Made by a program: the position numbers and the translations under genes. Below the pieces are notes generated by a model that saw only the letters and a program-made list of their open reading frames with translations, searched no databases and was not told the DNA's origin. A stretch of 64,000 nucleotides of DNA from Clostridiales bacterium (lineage in GTDB: Bacteria; Bacillota; Clostridia; Monoglobales; JAIRYP01), in NCBI GenBank assembly GCA_031267755.1, contig JAIRYP010000002.1, positions 1 through 64,000 on the forward strand, read 5' to 3'. Shown here in pieces: positions 1 to 10,703 of the stretch. The number at the start of each line of letters is the position of its first letter. Positions within the stretch are counted from its first letter, which is position 1.

Positions 1-1555
1 CATCTTGAGACTCAAAAATTCCTAATCTTACTTTCACTCTGTCAGGTGGCGGTGATGCTGCTGCTAATTTCGCTGGTGATGCTGTTGGCGGTTTCGGTGG
101 TGGTGCTGCTGCTCTTGTCGGTGGTGCTGATGTTTCTAACGACGGTTGCACTGCTGCTGATGGTTCCGTCGATAATGTTTCAATAGTAACTAATTCACCA
201 GGGTTGACAACTGGCGGTGGCGATTCTGCCGACGGCCCTGACGACGGTTTCAATAACGCTACTGGTTGCGGTTGCACCGGTAGTGTTGGCGGTGTCGACG
301 TCCTCCGCAATGCTTCTAACGGTTTCGATGCTTGATCAAAAGATTCTGGCACTCCAAAAACTATTTCCTCCATACCTTTGAGATCAAACCAACAAATATC
401 AGCACCTCTACATTGTTCTGAAGGTTTCACTCTCTTTTTGCCAAACACTGGTACTCGGCGTTTTTCCCTAAGTTGCGCTAAACTTCTAACCTGAGTCTCA
501 TTCGGTTTTCCAGTAAATATTGAAAAATCAATTGAAACCATGCTGTCCGGCTCTACATTCAGTCTAAATTTTGGTGCCAAATCGAAAAGTGGCTCAGAAC
601 TTTGCGACGAATCACGAAACAACGAATTACAATCTAATGAAACACTTTTCAAATACTCAGGAACATCACCAATTTCAAACTTATCGCCCTCATAGCCAAA
701 TTTCTTTAAAAACTCATAAAATTGATCAGCATCTGGATAAATTCTAAGTGCCTCAAGCTGAGTTAATACTCTATTTGCAAAATTCGGAACCATTAATCCT
801 CTATCACGCACAGATCCTGCTTTTAAAACGTGTAAAGCATTTCCTTTTTTATATAAATCAATATCTTCCTTTATATTTTCAAGAACTCTACTTCTCCTAA
901 AATTTAAAGTTGATTTATTATCGAAACGTACAGGGTTTCCTTCTCTTTCCCTTAAAAATTTATAAATTTCGTAAACCTTCACAACAAACGCTCCAAGCCC
1001 TTCTGCACCAAAATAACCCGGTAATCCTCCATTGATTAAAGTATGAAAATCATCACCATTACCTTTATCTGGCAAAAAATTTCCACTTTCTGGATCAATA
1101 CCCAACCAATCTCTTAAAAAAAATACCATTTCCTCCGATTGTTTTGCAAAAATTGTTATACCCACACAGCCACAAATAATTTCAGAATTTGGAACTGAAA
1201 ACAAGGTAAAACTACTAAAATCATTATCATTTAAAGTATCTACGCTCGGCGACGCATGAAGATGCAAATTAAAAACATAATCTTTCTCTTGATAAAAAAT
1301 TTTACGTAAACCAAGACATCTTCTCACAAAATCTTCGCATCCGAGCGGCAATAAATTAAATTCAATTTCCATTCCTGGTCTATAAAAAAACCTTAAATCA
1401 ATCCCTCCATGTTTAGAATCGCGTTTCTTGGGTCCACAAACATACTCAAAACTACTGCTAGGAAAATTGCTCATTGATCCATACAAAATTTTTTCAGCTG
1501 TTTCAATAGATTCATTTAGACTAAAACTCGTTATTGAAGTTCCTAAACCTGACAT
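1..1555 (-). CDS. Uncharacterized protein, truncated at the window edge; ~430 aa folded-looking region followed by a Pro/Ala/Thr/Ser-rich low-complexity tail
   Basis: Open minus-strand frame read by hand from ATG at 1555 (MSGLGTSITSFSLNESIETAEKILYGSMSNFPSSSFEYVCGPKKRDSKHGG...) with no stop to position 1; Shine-Dalgarno GGGGAGG upstream. Absent from the ORF track because it has no stop inside the window. Confidence 0.85.
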   Translation of the reverse strand, partial: MSGLGTSITSFSLNESIETAEKILYGSMSNFPSSSFEYVCGPKKRDSKHGGIDLRFFYRPGMEIEFNLLPLGCEDFVRRCLGLRKIFYQEKDYVFNLHLHASPSVDTLNDNDFSSFTLFSVPNSEIICGCVGITIFAKQSEEMVFFLRDWLGIDPESGNFLPDKGNGDDFHTLINGGLPGYFGAEGLGAFVVKVYEIYKFLREREGNPVRFDNKSTLNFRRSRVLENIKEDIDLYKKGNALHVLKAGSVRDRGLMVPNFANRVLTQLEALRIYPDADQFYEFLKKFGYEGDKFEIGDVPEYLKSVSLDCNSLFRDSSQSSEPLFDLAPKFRLNVEPDSMVSIDFSIFTGKPNETQVRSLAQLREKRRVPVFGKKRVKPSEQCRGADICWFDLKGMEEIVFGVPESFDQASKPLEALRRTSTPPTLPVQPQPVALLKPSSGPSAESPPPVVNPGELVTIETLSTEPSAAVQPSLETSAPPTRAAAPPPKPPTASPAKLAAASPPPDRVKVRLGIFESQD

Positions 1556-2361
1556 AACCTTTATCCTCCCCAAAAATTCTAATTTTCTTTATTTCAATCA
1601 TTAAAATATATTTAATTAAATTTATAAAAATTAAAAAAACGTTCACCTTGATAAAAACATTTATTAAAATTTATATCTATTTTAAAATAACCTAATCTTA
1701 AATATATTTTTTCAAGCTTTTATTTTCCTCTTATTTATCATCCATAACTCCACATAAATTATATCACAAATTACAAAAAAAATACACTAAAAAATAAAAA
1801 TAATAAAAACTGCACTTTTAATCAATTTAAATAACTTAAAAATAGTAAACCCAAAAATTTGCGCATATTATTTTCAAATTTCATAATTTCCAAAAATTAC
1901 ACAATCTAGCAAAAGATCCCAAATATTAACAACTACTCAAATTATTAATTATTAATTCAATTGAAATTAAACATTAAAATGTATGACTTCAGAACAATAA
2001 ATAAAATTCTTAAAAAACCCTGTTTATAACTAAAATATGCAAAACTTTAAAAAATCTAAAGAATATTAATTTTCTCAAATTTAAAATTACAAAATAAATA
2101 TTAAAAATTGTGTATTTTCATTAAACCATATTTAAAAAAACTATAAAATGAAAAAATCAAACAAAACACACTTGTTTATTTATCAATAAAAACTTTAAGT
2201 TTTTAAAATAATAAAAACAAAATAAACTAATTTTAAGATTCAAAATAGTGATTAATTATGGAAATTGTTGAAAATAAAGACTCAAAATTTTAATAAAAAT
2301 TTTTAAAAAATTATGCTATAAATACTATATTAAAATATAAAATCAAAAATACAACACAAAA

Positions 2362-2446
2362 TGGTGGAGGAAGATGGATTCGAACCACCGTAGCTTGACG
2401 CGACAGATTTACAGTCTGCTCCTTTTGGCCACTCAGGAATTCCTCC
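2362..2446 (-). tRNA. tRNA-Tyr (anticodon GTA), CCA encoded
   Basis: Reverse complement GGAGGAATTCCTGAGTGGCC...CAGACTGTAAATCTG...GGTTCGAATCC...TTCCTCCACCA folds as a class II cloverleaf with anticodon GTA. Confidence 0.95.
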
Positions 2447-2473
2447 ATTTTCTAATAAAACCCAAAATTTAAA

Positions 2474-2635
2474 TTACGGTTTTCTTTGAGGCGCAACAAA
2501 ACGACCACCAGAAGAACCGCCTTCGCCCTCGCCCGGCTTATCAAACCCTATCACATTGACACCCATACTCAAATTCATCTCTAATTCTTCTTTCTCTCTT
2601 GCGCTATCTACTGATTCACTTATATTTTCATTCAA
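2474..2635 (-). CDS. Putative 53-aa small protein with Gly/Glu-rich C-terminus
   Basis: Minus-strand frame TTG...TAA: MNENISESVDSAREKEELEMNLSMGVNVIGFDKPGEGEGGSSGGRFVAPQRKP; weak SD (AAGGGAAG). Lies between two tRNA genes. Confidence 0.4.
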   Translation of the reverse strand: MNENISESVDSAREKEELEMNLSMGVNVIGFDKPGEGEGGSSGGRFVAPQRKP

Positions 2636-2666
2636 ACTGATTTCTTCCCTTCTATTAAATAAACTT

Positions 2667-2742
2667 TGGAGCTGGTGATGGGACTTGAACCCGCAACCTG
2701 CTGATTACAAATCAGCTGCTCTGCCAATTGAGCTACACCAGC
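2667..2742 (-). tRNA. tRNA-Thr (anticodon TGT), CCA encoded
   Basis: Reverse complement GCTGGTGTAGCTCAATTGGCAGAGCAGCTGATTTGTAATCAGCAGGTTGCGGGTTCAAGTCCCATCACCAGCTCCA. Confidence 0.97.
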
Positions 2743-2872
2743 AAAAACTCAACCGAGAGCATTATATAATATTCTTTCAAAAAATCAATTACTTTTTAAA
2801 AAAATTTACTTATCGATAATTATTATTTTACCAGAAATTTAATTACTATTTTGAAAAAATTTTTATATATTA

Positions 2873-5503
2873 TTATTCAAGTTCGGACTTAATCTTAGCC
2901 TGAGCTGCAGCAAGACGAGCTACTGGAACGCGAAACGGAGAACATGAAACATAATTCAAGTTTAATTTATAACAAAATTCTATCGACTGAGGATCTCCTC
3001 CATGCTCACCGCATATTCCAATTTTAATATCAGGTTTTGTTTTCCTGCCAAGATCAGAAGCAATTTTCATAAAAGAACCCACTCCTTTCTGGTCAAGTCT
3101 TGCAAACGGATCCACTTCAAAAATTTTCTTCACATAATAATCTTCTAAAAATTTACTCGCATCATCACGCGAAAAACCATACGCCATCTGCGTTAAATCA
3201 TTCGTACCAAATGAAAAAAAATCAGCCTCCTTCGCAATTTCATCAGCCAAAATTGCGGCTCTTGGAGTTTCAATCATAGTGCCAACTGTATATTCGATTT
3301 TAATGCCACTTTTTTCAATTATTTCATCAGCGGTTTCTGCAATAATACTTTTAATGTACTTGAGCTCATTAACGTCTCCAACCAAAGGCACCATAATTTC
3401 AGGATTAACTTTTATATTTTCTTTCGAAACGTTTATTGCGGCCTCAATTATCGCTCTAGTTTGCATAATTACGATTTCAGGATACGTTATTGCAAGTCTA
3501 CAACCTCGATGACCCAACATAGGATTAAATTCTTTTAAGCTTTCTATAGTAATTTTCAACTCATCAAAAGATAATTTCATATCATCAGCCAATTTTTTAA
3601 TTCCTTCATCAGAATGCGGCAAAAATTCATGAAGTGGAGGGTCGAGTAATCTAATGGTTACAGGAAAATCTTGCATTGCCTTAAACACGCCTTCAAAATC
3701 ACTGCGCTGCATTGGAAAAATTTCATTTAATGCATCTTTTCTTTGTTTCAAACCTTTTGAAACAATCATCTTCCTAAAATGAGAAATTCTTTCTTTGTCA
3801 AAAAACATATGCTCAGTTCTACAAAGCCCAATTCCTTCAGCACCAAAATCTCTTGCTATTTTCGCATCTTCAGGAGTATCAGCATTTGTTCTAATCTTCG
3901 TAACGCGTATTCCATCGGCCCATGACATAAAAATCCCAAAATTACCTGTAAATTCAGGATTTTGCATCTCGATCGAACCAACAAAAACACATCCTGTGCC
4001 GCCATCTATAGAAATTACATCTCCTTCTTTAATGATTATATCATTAACAGAAAACTCCTTTTTTTCATAATTAATTTTTATATCTCCACATCCAGCAACA
4101 CAGCATTTACCCATTCCTCTTGCAACAACTGCTGCATGCGACGTCATACCACCTCTAACCGTTAAAATTCCTTCAGAAGAAACCATTCCTTCTATGTCTT
4201 CTGGAGAAGTTTCAAGTCTTACAAGAATCACTTTCTCGCTTTTGGATTTTGCAACTTCAACACAATCTTCAGCAGTAAAATAAACTTTTCCACAAGCGGC
4301 TCCAGGCGAAGCCGGCAAACCTTTTGTTAGAACTTTTGATTTTTTCAAAACACTGGGAACAAACGTTGGATGAAGAAGAGAATCAAGCTGCTTCGGTTCA
4401 ACTTTAAGAATTGCTTCATTTTTGCTAAGCATTTTTTCATCAAAAAGATCAACAGCTATATTAATTGCGGCTTGTGCCGTTCTTTTGCCGTTCCTCGTTT
4501 GAAGCATATAAAGCTTTCCGTTTTCAATTGTAAACTCCATATCTTGCATATCTCTATAGTGTTTTTCAAGCTTTTGAGAAATTTCAACAAATTGCTTATA
4601 AATTTCAGGCATAATCTTTTCGAGAGTTGAAATTGGCTCTGGCGTTCTAACACCTGCAACAACATCTTCTCCTTGAGCATTTATTAAATATTCTCCATAT
4701 AACTTATTTTCTCCAGTTGACGGATCCCGAGTAAACGCAACCCCAGTTCCTGAAGTATCACCCATATTGCCAAAAACCATCATTTGAACATTAACGGCCG
4801 TTCCCCAACTCGAAGGTATATCATTCATTCTTCTATAAACAATGGCGCGTGGATTTTCCCAAGACCTAAAAACAGCTTCCACCGCTTTAAAAATTTGCTC
4901 TGCTGAATCTTGTGGAAAATCAAAATTTTTTTGAAATTTAAAATGTTCTTTAAAGGTTGATATAATTTCTTTTAAATCTTCAACATTAAGCTCAGTATCG
5001 AGTTTAATTTCTTTTTTTGTCTTAATTTTATCAATAATAGATTCAAAACCATGTTTTGGAACATTTTCTACAACATCAGAATACATTTGTATAAATCTTC
5101 TATAACTATCATACGCAAATCGTGGATTTTTTGTAGCTTCTGCAAGGCCCTCGACAGAACTATCGTTAAGTCCCAAATTTAAAATTGTATCCATCATACC
5201 TGGCATCGAAGCTCTGGCGCCAGATCTAACTGAAACAAGCAACGGATTTTCATCATCACCAAATTTCTTTTTTGCAATTTGCTCAAGTTTTTTAAGCGAA
5301 TCTTCAATTTGTTTTTTTATATCGCTAGAAATTTTTTGAGAATTTTCATAATAATTAGTGCACGCTTCAGTTGAAATTGTAAAACCTTGAGGTACAGGTA
5401 AATCAAGGTTTGTCATTTCAGCAAGATTTGCGCCTTTTCCTCCAAGAATGTTTCTCATTGTAGAATTACCTTCATTAAACATGTAAACATATTTTTTTTC
5501 CAT
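2873..5503 (-). CDS. ppdK: Pyruvate, phosphate dikinase
   Basis: Full-length PPDK: N-terminal GGKGANLAEM, phosphohistidine region GGMTSHAAVVARGMG, C-terminal GTNDLTQMAYGFSRDD. ATG at 5503 preferred over the GTG at 5518. Confidence 0.97.
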   Translation of the reverse strand: MEKKYVYMFNEGNSTMRNILGGKGANLAEMTNLDLPVPQGFTISTEACTNYYENSQKISSDIKKQIEDSLKKLEQIAKKKFGDDENPLLVSVRSGARASMPGMMDTILNLGLNDSSVEGLAEATKNPRFAYDSYRRFIQMYSDVVENVPKHGFESIIDKIKTKKEIKLDTELNVEDLKEIISTFKEHFKFQKNFDFPQDSAEQIFKAVEAVFRSWENPRAIVYRRMNDIPSSWGTAVNVQMMVFGNMGDTSGTGVAFTRDPSTGENKLYGEYLINAQGEDVVAGVRTPEPISTLEKIMPEIYKQFVEISQKLEKHYRDMQDMEFTIENGKLYMLQTRNGKRTAQAAINIAVDLFDEKMLSKNEAILKVEPKQLDSLLHPTFVPSVLKKSKVLTKGLPASPGAACGKVYFTAEDCVEVAKSKSEKVILVRLETSPEDIEGMVSSEGILTVRGGMTSHAAVVARGMGKCCVAGCGDIKINYEKKEFSVNDIIIKEGDVISIDGGTGCVFVGSIEMQNPEFTGNFGIFMSWADGIRVTKIRTNADTPEDAKIARDFGAEGIGLCRTEHMFFDKERISHFRKMIVSKGLKQRKDALNEIFPMQRSDFEGVFKAMQDFPVTIRLLDPPLHEFLPHSDEGIKKLADDMKLSFDELKITIESLKEFNPMLGHRGCRLAITYPEIVIMQTRAIIEAAINVSKENIKVNPEIMVPLVGDVNELKYIKSIIAETADEIIEKSGIKIEYTVGTMIETPRAAILADEIAKEADFFSFGTNDLTQMAYGFSRDDASKFLEDYYVKKIFEVDPFARLDQKGVGSFMKIASDLGRKTKPDIKIGICGEHGGDPQSIEFCYKLNLNYVSCSPFRVPVARLAAAQAKIKSELE

Positions 5504-5590
5504 TATTAAAATCAACACCCCTTAAAATTCATTATATATTAATTCTTAAATAATGTCTTTAATAACAATAACACACAAACACTACAAAAA

Positions 5591-6541
5591 TTAAAATATC
5601 TCTTTTCCATTTTTGTCAACCATCTTAACTTCGGTTTTAAGCATAATATTAAATTTTTTATACACTGCATTCTGAACAAATTTAATTAAATTTATCACGT
5701 CCTTACTTGTTGAATTTAAATCATTTACAATAAAACCAGCATGTTTTTGAGAAATCAAAGCACCACCAATTTTTTTACCCCTCAAATCTGATTTTTCTAT
5801 TAATTCCCACGCGCAAATATCTTTACTTGGATTTTTAAATACACTACCAGCACTTGGTTTATCTAAAGGTTGATTCTCAACCCTTCTTAAAGTAAATAAT
5901 CTAACTCTTTCCTCTATTGTTTTTTTATTCATTTTTTTAAGTTTTAATGTACTTTTTAAAATTATAGCTTTTTTATCACGAAATATACTCTTTCTATAAC
6001 TAAAATTATGAGAATGTTTATCGATTACACAAACTTCTAAATCTTCATTCAAAAAAACACTTTCCTCTATAATGTCTTTCATTTCACCACCATTTGCACC
6101 GGCATTCATTACAACAGCCCCTCCAACAGTCGCAGGAATTCCGCATGCAAATTCAATTCCACTTAACTCATTATCTAAAGCAAAAGAAGAAATTTTTGGT
6201 AACATTGAACCAGACTCTGAAATTATAAAATCATCCGATACAACAATTTCATTCATATTTTTATTTATTTTTATCACAACGCCACAAAAACCATCATCAC
6301 TAAAAATTAAATTTGAACCATTGCCGATAACAAAAAAATTAATATTTTCGCTTTTAAGATATTCAAGCGTTAAAATAATTTTCTCAAAATTGTTTGGAGT
6401 TACGAGAAAATCTGTGCATCCACCTAACCTAATAGTGGTATGATTTTTTAAGGGTTCGTCAAACAAAACACTTTCTTCACCTAAAATCTTTATTAAATTA
6501 ATTAAAATTTTATTTTTTTCAAAATCTTTATTCTTATTCAC
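5591..6541 (-). CDS. murB: UDP-N-acetylenolpyruvoylglucosamine reductase
   Basis: MurB motifs: GNGSNLIFSDDGF, GIEFACGIPATVGGAVVMNAGANGGEM, PSAGSVFKNP. Confidence 0.95.
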   Translation of the reverse strand: MNKNKDFEKNKILINLIKILGEESVLFDEPLKNHTTIRLGGCTDFLVTPNNFEKIILTLEYLKSENINFFVIGNGSNLIFSDDGFCGVVIKINKNMNEIVVSDDFIISESGSMLPKISSFALDNELSGIEFACGIPATVGGAVVMNAGANGGEMKDIIEESVFLNEDLEVCVIDKHSHNFSYRKSIFRDKKAIILKSTLKLKKMNKKTIEERVRLFTLRRVENQPLDKPSAGSVFKNPSKDICAWELIEKSDLRGKKIGGALISQKHAGFIVNDLNSTSKDVINLIKFVQNAVYKKFNIMLKTEVKMVDKNGKEIF

Positions 6542-6630
6542 ACTACCTCAATTTATAAATACTAATTCTATAACATCTCAATGTTTTAAATATTTTTTTT
6601 AAGGAAATATACAAAACATATATTTTAAAT

Positions 6631-7587
6631 TCAATTTTGTTTTCCCAAAAAAGCAGCACCAACAATTGCCGCCTTTTCTCTAAGGCACGAAATAGATAAT
6701 TCTGTTTGACGCACATCACAACTTCTAGTATACTTGTTTTCGTCTACATATTTTTTTAACGGTTTAAGCAAATACTCTCCTTGTTTACTAATGCCGCCGC
6801 TAATTATTAATTTTTCAGGTTGAAATATATTTACAATATTCGTAATTCCATCACCCAAATACCTTATGTATAACTCAACTATTTTTTGAGCTATGTCATC
6901 ATGAAGTTTTGCAGCTTCAAATATCATTGCTGCATCCATATTTTCTAAATTTTTATTACACATGTTCCAAACTAAACTGTTTTTATTTTTTTCTAATTTA
7001 TCCTTCGTAATTCTTATAAGACCGGTTGCCGAAGAATATGTCTCCCAACACCCCCTTCTTCCACATGTGCAAAGTCTACCGCCAGGATTAATTATCATAT
7101 GTCCAATTTCAAGCGCAGCTCCATTTAACCCCGAATAAATTTTGCCATTTATTATCATGCCTCCACCGATTCCAGTGCCCAAAGTAATCGTAACAGAGCT
7201 TCCAGTATTTTGTGCCCCTCCGCAAATAAATTCACCAAACGCTGCACAATTTGCATCATTCTCAAAAAAAACTGGTTTATTTATACATTTTTGTATTTCT
7301 TCTTTTATGGGGAAATTATCAAACATTACATTACACGAATAACTAACAATTCCCCTTTGATTATCCACAACTCCAGTCGTTCCAATCCCGATCCAACCTA
7401 TACTTTCATGTTTTAAGTCACCCACAAATGATTCATGCGTAAGACAAACCAATATGTCTTTAATGATCTCCGAAAAATGCCTTTTTCTCTTTGTTTCAAT
7501 CGTATTTTCGCGTTTTATTTTTCCAAATTCATCGACTATACCTAACTTTATGTATGTTCCACCTAAATCTATTCCAATATAATGCAT
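6631..7587 (-). CDS. ROK-family sugar kinase (glucokinase-like)
   Basis: IGIDLGGTYIKLGIV N-terminus; ROK Cys/His motif GGRLCTCGRRGCWETYSS; GTGIGGGMIINGKIYSG. Confidence 0.92.
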   Translation of the reverse strand: MHYIGIDLGGTYIKLGIVDEFGKIKRENTIETKRKRHFSEIIKDILVCLTHESFVGDLKHESIGWIGIGTTGVVDNQRGIVSYSCNVMFDNFPIKEEIQKCINKPVFFENDANCAAFGEFICGGAQNTGSSVTITLGTGIGGGMIINGKIYSGLNGAALEIGHMIINPGGRLCTCGRRGCWETYSSATGLIRITKDKLEKNKNSLVWNMCNKNLENMDAAMIFEAAKLHDDIAQKIVELYIRYLGDGITNIVNIFQPEKLIISGGISKQGEYLLKPLKKYVDENKYTRSCDVRQTELSISCLREKAAIVGAAFLGKQN

Positions 7588-7660
7588 AAAACACCCAAAA
7601 ATATTTTGTTATTATTTTTAATTTTAAAATTTTCGGACAAAGTCTCAAAAATACAAATTA

Positions 7661-8392
7661 TTAAAAATCAATTTTTTTAAAGTGCAATTCTTCCAAATAA
7701 TTTATAAACTTTTCGGCCGTTATATTCATAACCAACTCTTCATCAAAATCAATTTCCTTAAGCATTTCAATTGCATCACCAAATTCTCCAACTTGCCAAC
7801 AACTGTGAGCATCGGAACTAACAACAATTTTAGTACCAATTTTTTTACACATTTTAGCAATTTCCAAACAAAATTTTCTTGAACCGTTTCTTACAACAAA
7901 AGAATTGTTATTTATTTCAATGCATTTATTATACTTTTTGGCCATCATAATAACAGGTTCAATTTCAAATATAAATCTTGGATCACCACTATGTCCACAT
8001 ATATCAACCATTGGATTTCTGACCACATTTAACCACGCCTCGGTATGATCACGCATGGTTTTTGGCTTGTAAAGAGGCTCATGAAAAGACGCAACAACAA
8101 CTTCAGGCTTAAAATGATTTACAAAATCTTTTTCGCAAACATCCAAAATCCCACCATCTAACACATCAACTTCAATTCCAGACAATATTTTAATTCCATT
8201 TACTTTTTTTGGCAACCAAGCCATTGAATAAAAATGCCACATATGAGCACCATCTACCATGTTTGGCGCATGATCAGTCATAACAATCATCTCAAGGCCT
8301 TTTTCTTTTGCTATATCCAAGTTTTCTTTTAATGTGCTGTAAGCATGTGCACTAACACATGTGTGTGTATGAGTATCAACCAAAACTTTCAT
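7661..8392 (-). CDS. PHP-domain phosphatase (YcdX-like)
   Basis: VDTHTHTCVSAHAYSTLKENL, MTDHAP, CGHSGDPRF, SSDAHSCWQVG PHP metal-binding motifs. Confidence 0.9.
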   Translation of the reverse strand: MKVLVDTHTHTCVSAHAYSTLKENLDIAKEKGLEMIVMTDHAPNMVDGAHMWHFYSMAWLPKKVNGIKILSGIEVDVLDGGILDVCEKDFVNHFKPEVVVASFHEPLYKPKTMRDHTEAWLNVVRNPMVDICGHSGDPRFIFEIEPVIMMAKKYNKCIEINNNSFVVRNGSRKFCLEIAKMCKKIGTKIVVSSDAHSCWQVGEFGDAIEMLKEIDFDEELVMNITAEKFINYLEELHFKKIDF

Positions 8393-8433
8393 TTAATCAC
8401 CAAATTTCTAAAATTCATTTCAAAACAAATAAT

Positions 8434-9396
8434 TCATCGTGAATCTTTTTCCACAAATCTTTCGCTTAGCATCTCAGCAGAATTATAACCCATTCTTCTT
8501 AATTTGTTATTCATGGCTGCAATTTCAAAAATAACAGCCAAGTTTCGACCAGGACTTACTGGTATTTTAAGCATTGGTATTTTAACGCCCAGTATTTCAG
8601 TATATTCTGTCACAATGCCAAGCCTCTCGTACGCGTTTCCTTCCTTCCAATATTCGAGCTGAATTACCATATCAATTTTTTCACTATCCTTAGTTGAACC
8701 AACTCCAAAAACTTTTTCAATGTTTACAATACCAATTCCTCTAAGCTCTATGAAATGTTTGAGCGAATCTGGAGAAGCACCAACAATAGTGGTTGCCGAA
8801 ACCTTTTTTAAATCTACCGCATCATCTGCAATTAAACGATGCCCTCTTTTTATAAGCTCTACAGCAGTCTCGGTTTTTCCAATTCCGCTCTCTCCCATAA
8901 TCAATATGCCCTCACCACAAATTTCAACCAAAACACCATGTCTTCGAATTTTGGGCACAAGTTCTGTGTTTAAATAAATAATTAGATCACTCATGAATTT
9001 ACAAGTTGGAATACTGGTTCTAAGCAAAGGTATTTCATATTTTTCAGCCACCAAAAATACTTCTGGAAAAACATCTATACTTCTGGCAAAAATCGCACAA
9101 GGTATTTTAGTAGAAAATAATTTTTCAAAAATTTTTTTTCTGTTTTCGGAACTAACGCCATATAAAAAAATATTTTCAACCATTCCAAAAAGCTGAATTC
9201 TGCTATTATCAAAAAATTCAAAATAACCTGTAATCTCGAGACCGGGCCTATTTACATCAGAAGTCTCAATTAGCAGCTCTTTTTCCGGACAGTATAAAAT
9301 CTCAAGATTCATTCTATCAATCATTTCAGTAAGCTTAACTGAAAACTTTTGGCTCAACCCAATTATCACTTCCATTAAAAAATACTTAAAAAACAA
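8434..9396 (-). CDS. hprK: HPr kinase/phosphorylase
   Basis: Walker A GESGIGKTETAVELIKRGHRLIADDAVDLK and signature LRGIGIVNIEKVFGVGSTKDSEKIDMVIQLEYW. Confidence 0.95.
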   Translation of the reverse strand: MFFKYFLMEVIIGLSQKFSVKLTEMIDRMNLEILYCPEKELLIETSDVNRPGLEITGYFEFFDNSRIQLFGMVENIFLYGVSSENRKKIFEKLFSTKIPCAIFARSIDVFPEVFLVAEKYEIPLLRTSIPTCKFMSDLIIYLNTELVPKIRRHGVLVEICGEGILIMGESGIGKTETAVELIKRGHRLIADDAVDLKKVSATTIVGASPDSLKHFIELRGIGIVNIEKVFGVGSTKDSEKIDMVIQLEYWKEGNAYERLGIVTEYTEILGVKIPMLKIPVSPGRNLAVIFEIAAMNNKLRRMGYNSAEMLSERFVEKDSR

Positions 9397-9478
9397 TATA
9401 TAAAATATTGCAAAACATTATGTCTAAAAAATATAATAAAAATTAAAAGTAAAACATTTTTAAGATCAAACTATATTT

Positions 9479-10471
9479 TTAAACATTTTGAGCCTGAACA
9501 GCACTAATTGCAATCACTCCAACTATATCTTCAATATTACTACCACGCGACAAATCATTTATTGGTTTTGCGAGCCCCTGCGTAATTGGTCCATATGCTT
9601 TAGCATCACAAAACCTTTGAACAAGTTTATAACCAATATTTCCTGAATCTAAATTTGGAAATATTAAAACGTTTGCTTCACCTTTAATCGGACTTTTTGG
9701 AGCCTTAGACTCACAAATTTCAGGAACTATTGCCGAATCTAATTGAAGTTCTCCATCAATTATCAAACTAGGATCCTTTTTTTTTGCAATATTTGTAGCA
9801 TTTATAACTTTTTCAACACACTCCCCCCGTGCACTTCCATGAGTAGAATATGAAAGTAGAGCAATCTTTGGCTCAGTTTCAATAAATTCTCTAAAAGACT
9901 TCGCAGAAGAAATTGCAATTTCAGCTAACTGCTCTTCGTTTGGGCAAGCGTTTACTCCACAATCAGCAAATATTATCACACCATTTTCACCAATTCTCTT
10001 GTTTGAAACAACCATAACAAAAAAAGATGAAGCAAAGGTAACATTTGGTGCAGTTCTAACTATTTTAAAGGCGGCTCTTAAAACATTAGTCGTAGAATTT
10101 ACGGCACCAGCAACCATTGCATCAGCTTCTCCACATTCAACAAGCGCAGCAGAAAGATTTAAATCATCTTTCATAAGCTCCTCTGATTTTTCAAGAGTAA
10201 TACCCATTTTCCCTTTTGATTCGTGTAATTTTTTTGCTATTTTTTTACGAAATTTATCATTCGGTTCAATTATTTTTAACGAATCTGAATTAAAACCTTT
10301 AAGCAAACCTTTGATCTCTTGTTCATCACCAAACAGCGTTAAATTTGCAATTTCTTCCTCCAAAACTTTTTTTGAAGCTTCAATTATTCTTTTATCTTTT
10401 GACTCGGGTAAAATTATATTTTTCTTTTCGTTCTTAGCCCTATTCTTAATTTTTGACAAAAAATCTTCCAA
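9479..10471 (-). CDS. pta: Phosphate acetyltransferase
   Basis: Pta architecture: IILPESKDKRIIEASKKV, AMVAGAVNSTTNVLRAAFKIV, NVLIFPNLDSGNIGYKLVQRF, GPITQGLAKPINDLSRG. Confidence 0.94.
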   Translation of the reverse strand: MEDFLSKIKNRAKNEKKNIILPESKDKRIIEASKKVLEEEIANLTLFGDEQEIKGLLKGFNSDSLKIIEPNDKFRKKIAKKLHESKGKMGITLEKSEELMKDDLNLSAALVECGEADAMVAGAVNSTTNVLRAAFKIVRTAPNVTFASSFFVMVVSNKRIGENGVIIFADCGVNACPNEEQLAEIAISSAKSFREFIETEPKIALLSYSTHGSARGECVEKVINATNIAKKKDPSLIIDGELQLDSAIVPEICESKAPKSPIKGEANVLIFPNLDSGNIGYKLVQRFCDAKAYGPITQGLAKPINDLSRGSNIEDIVGVIAISAVQAQNV

Positions 10472-10703
10472 ATAAATTTTCCTCCTTTAGTAAAAATAGA
10501 AATATATTCCATTTATATCATATTTTGCAACAAAAACGAAAAAATTTAAAATCTTGGTTTTTTAAAAATTTTTATGTAATTTTTACAAAATTTAGACATA
10601 AAAAATCTTTTTGAAAATGGCGTAACATAAAAATTAAAACACAATTAAATTTAATTTTTAAGAACGCCAACCGATTTAAATAATTATTAATGTCACAAAA
10701 ACT

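Noticed and set aside
3279-4680. Multiple small ORFs inside ppdK on both strands
   Set aside because: Fully contained within or antisense to a conserved, intact gene.
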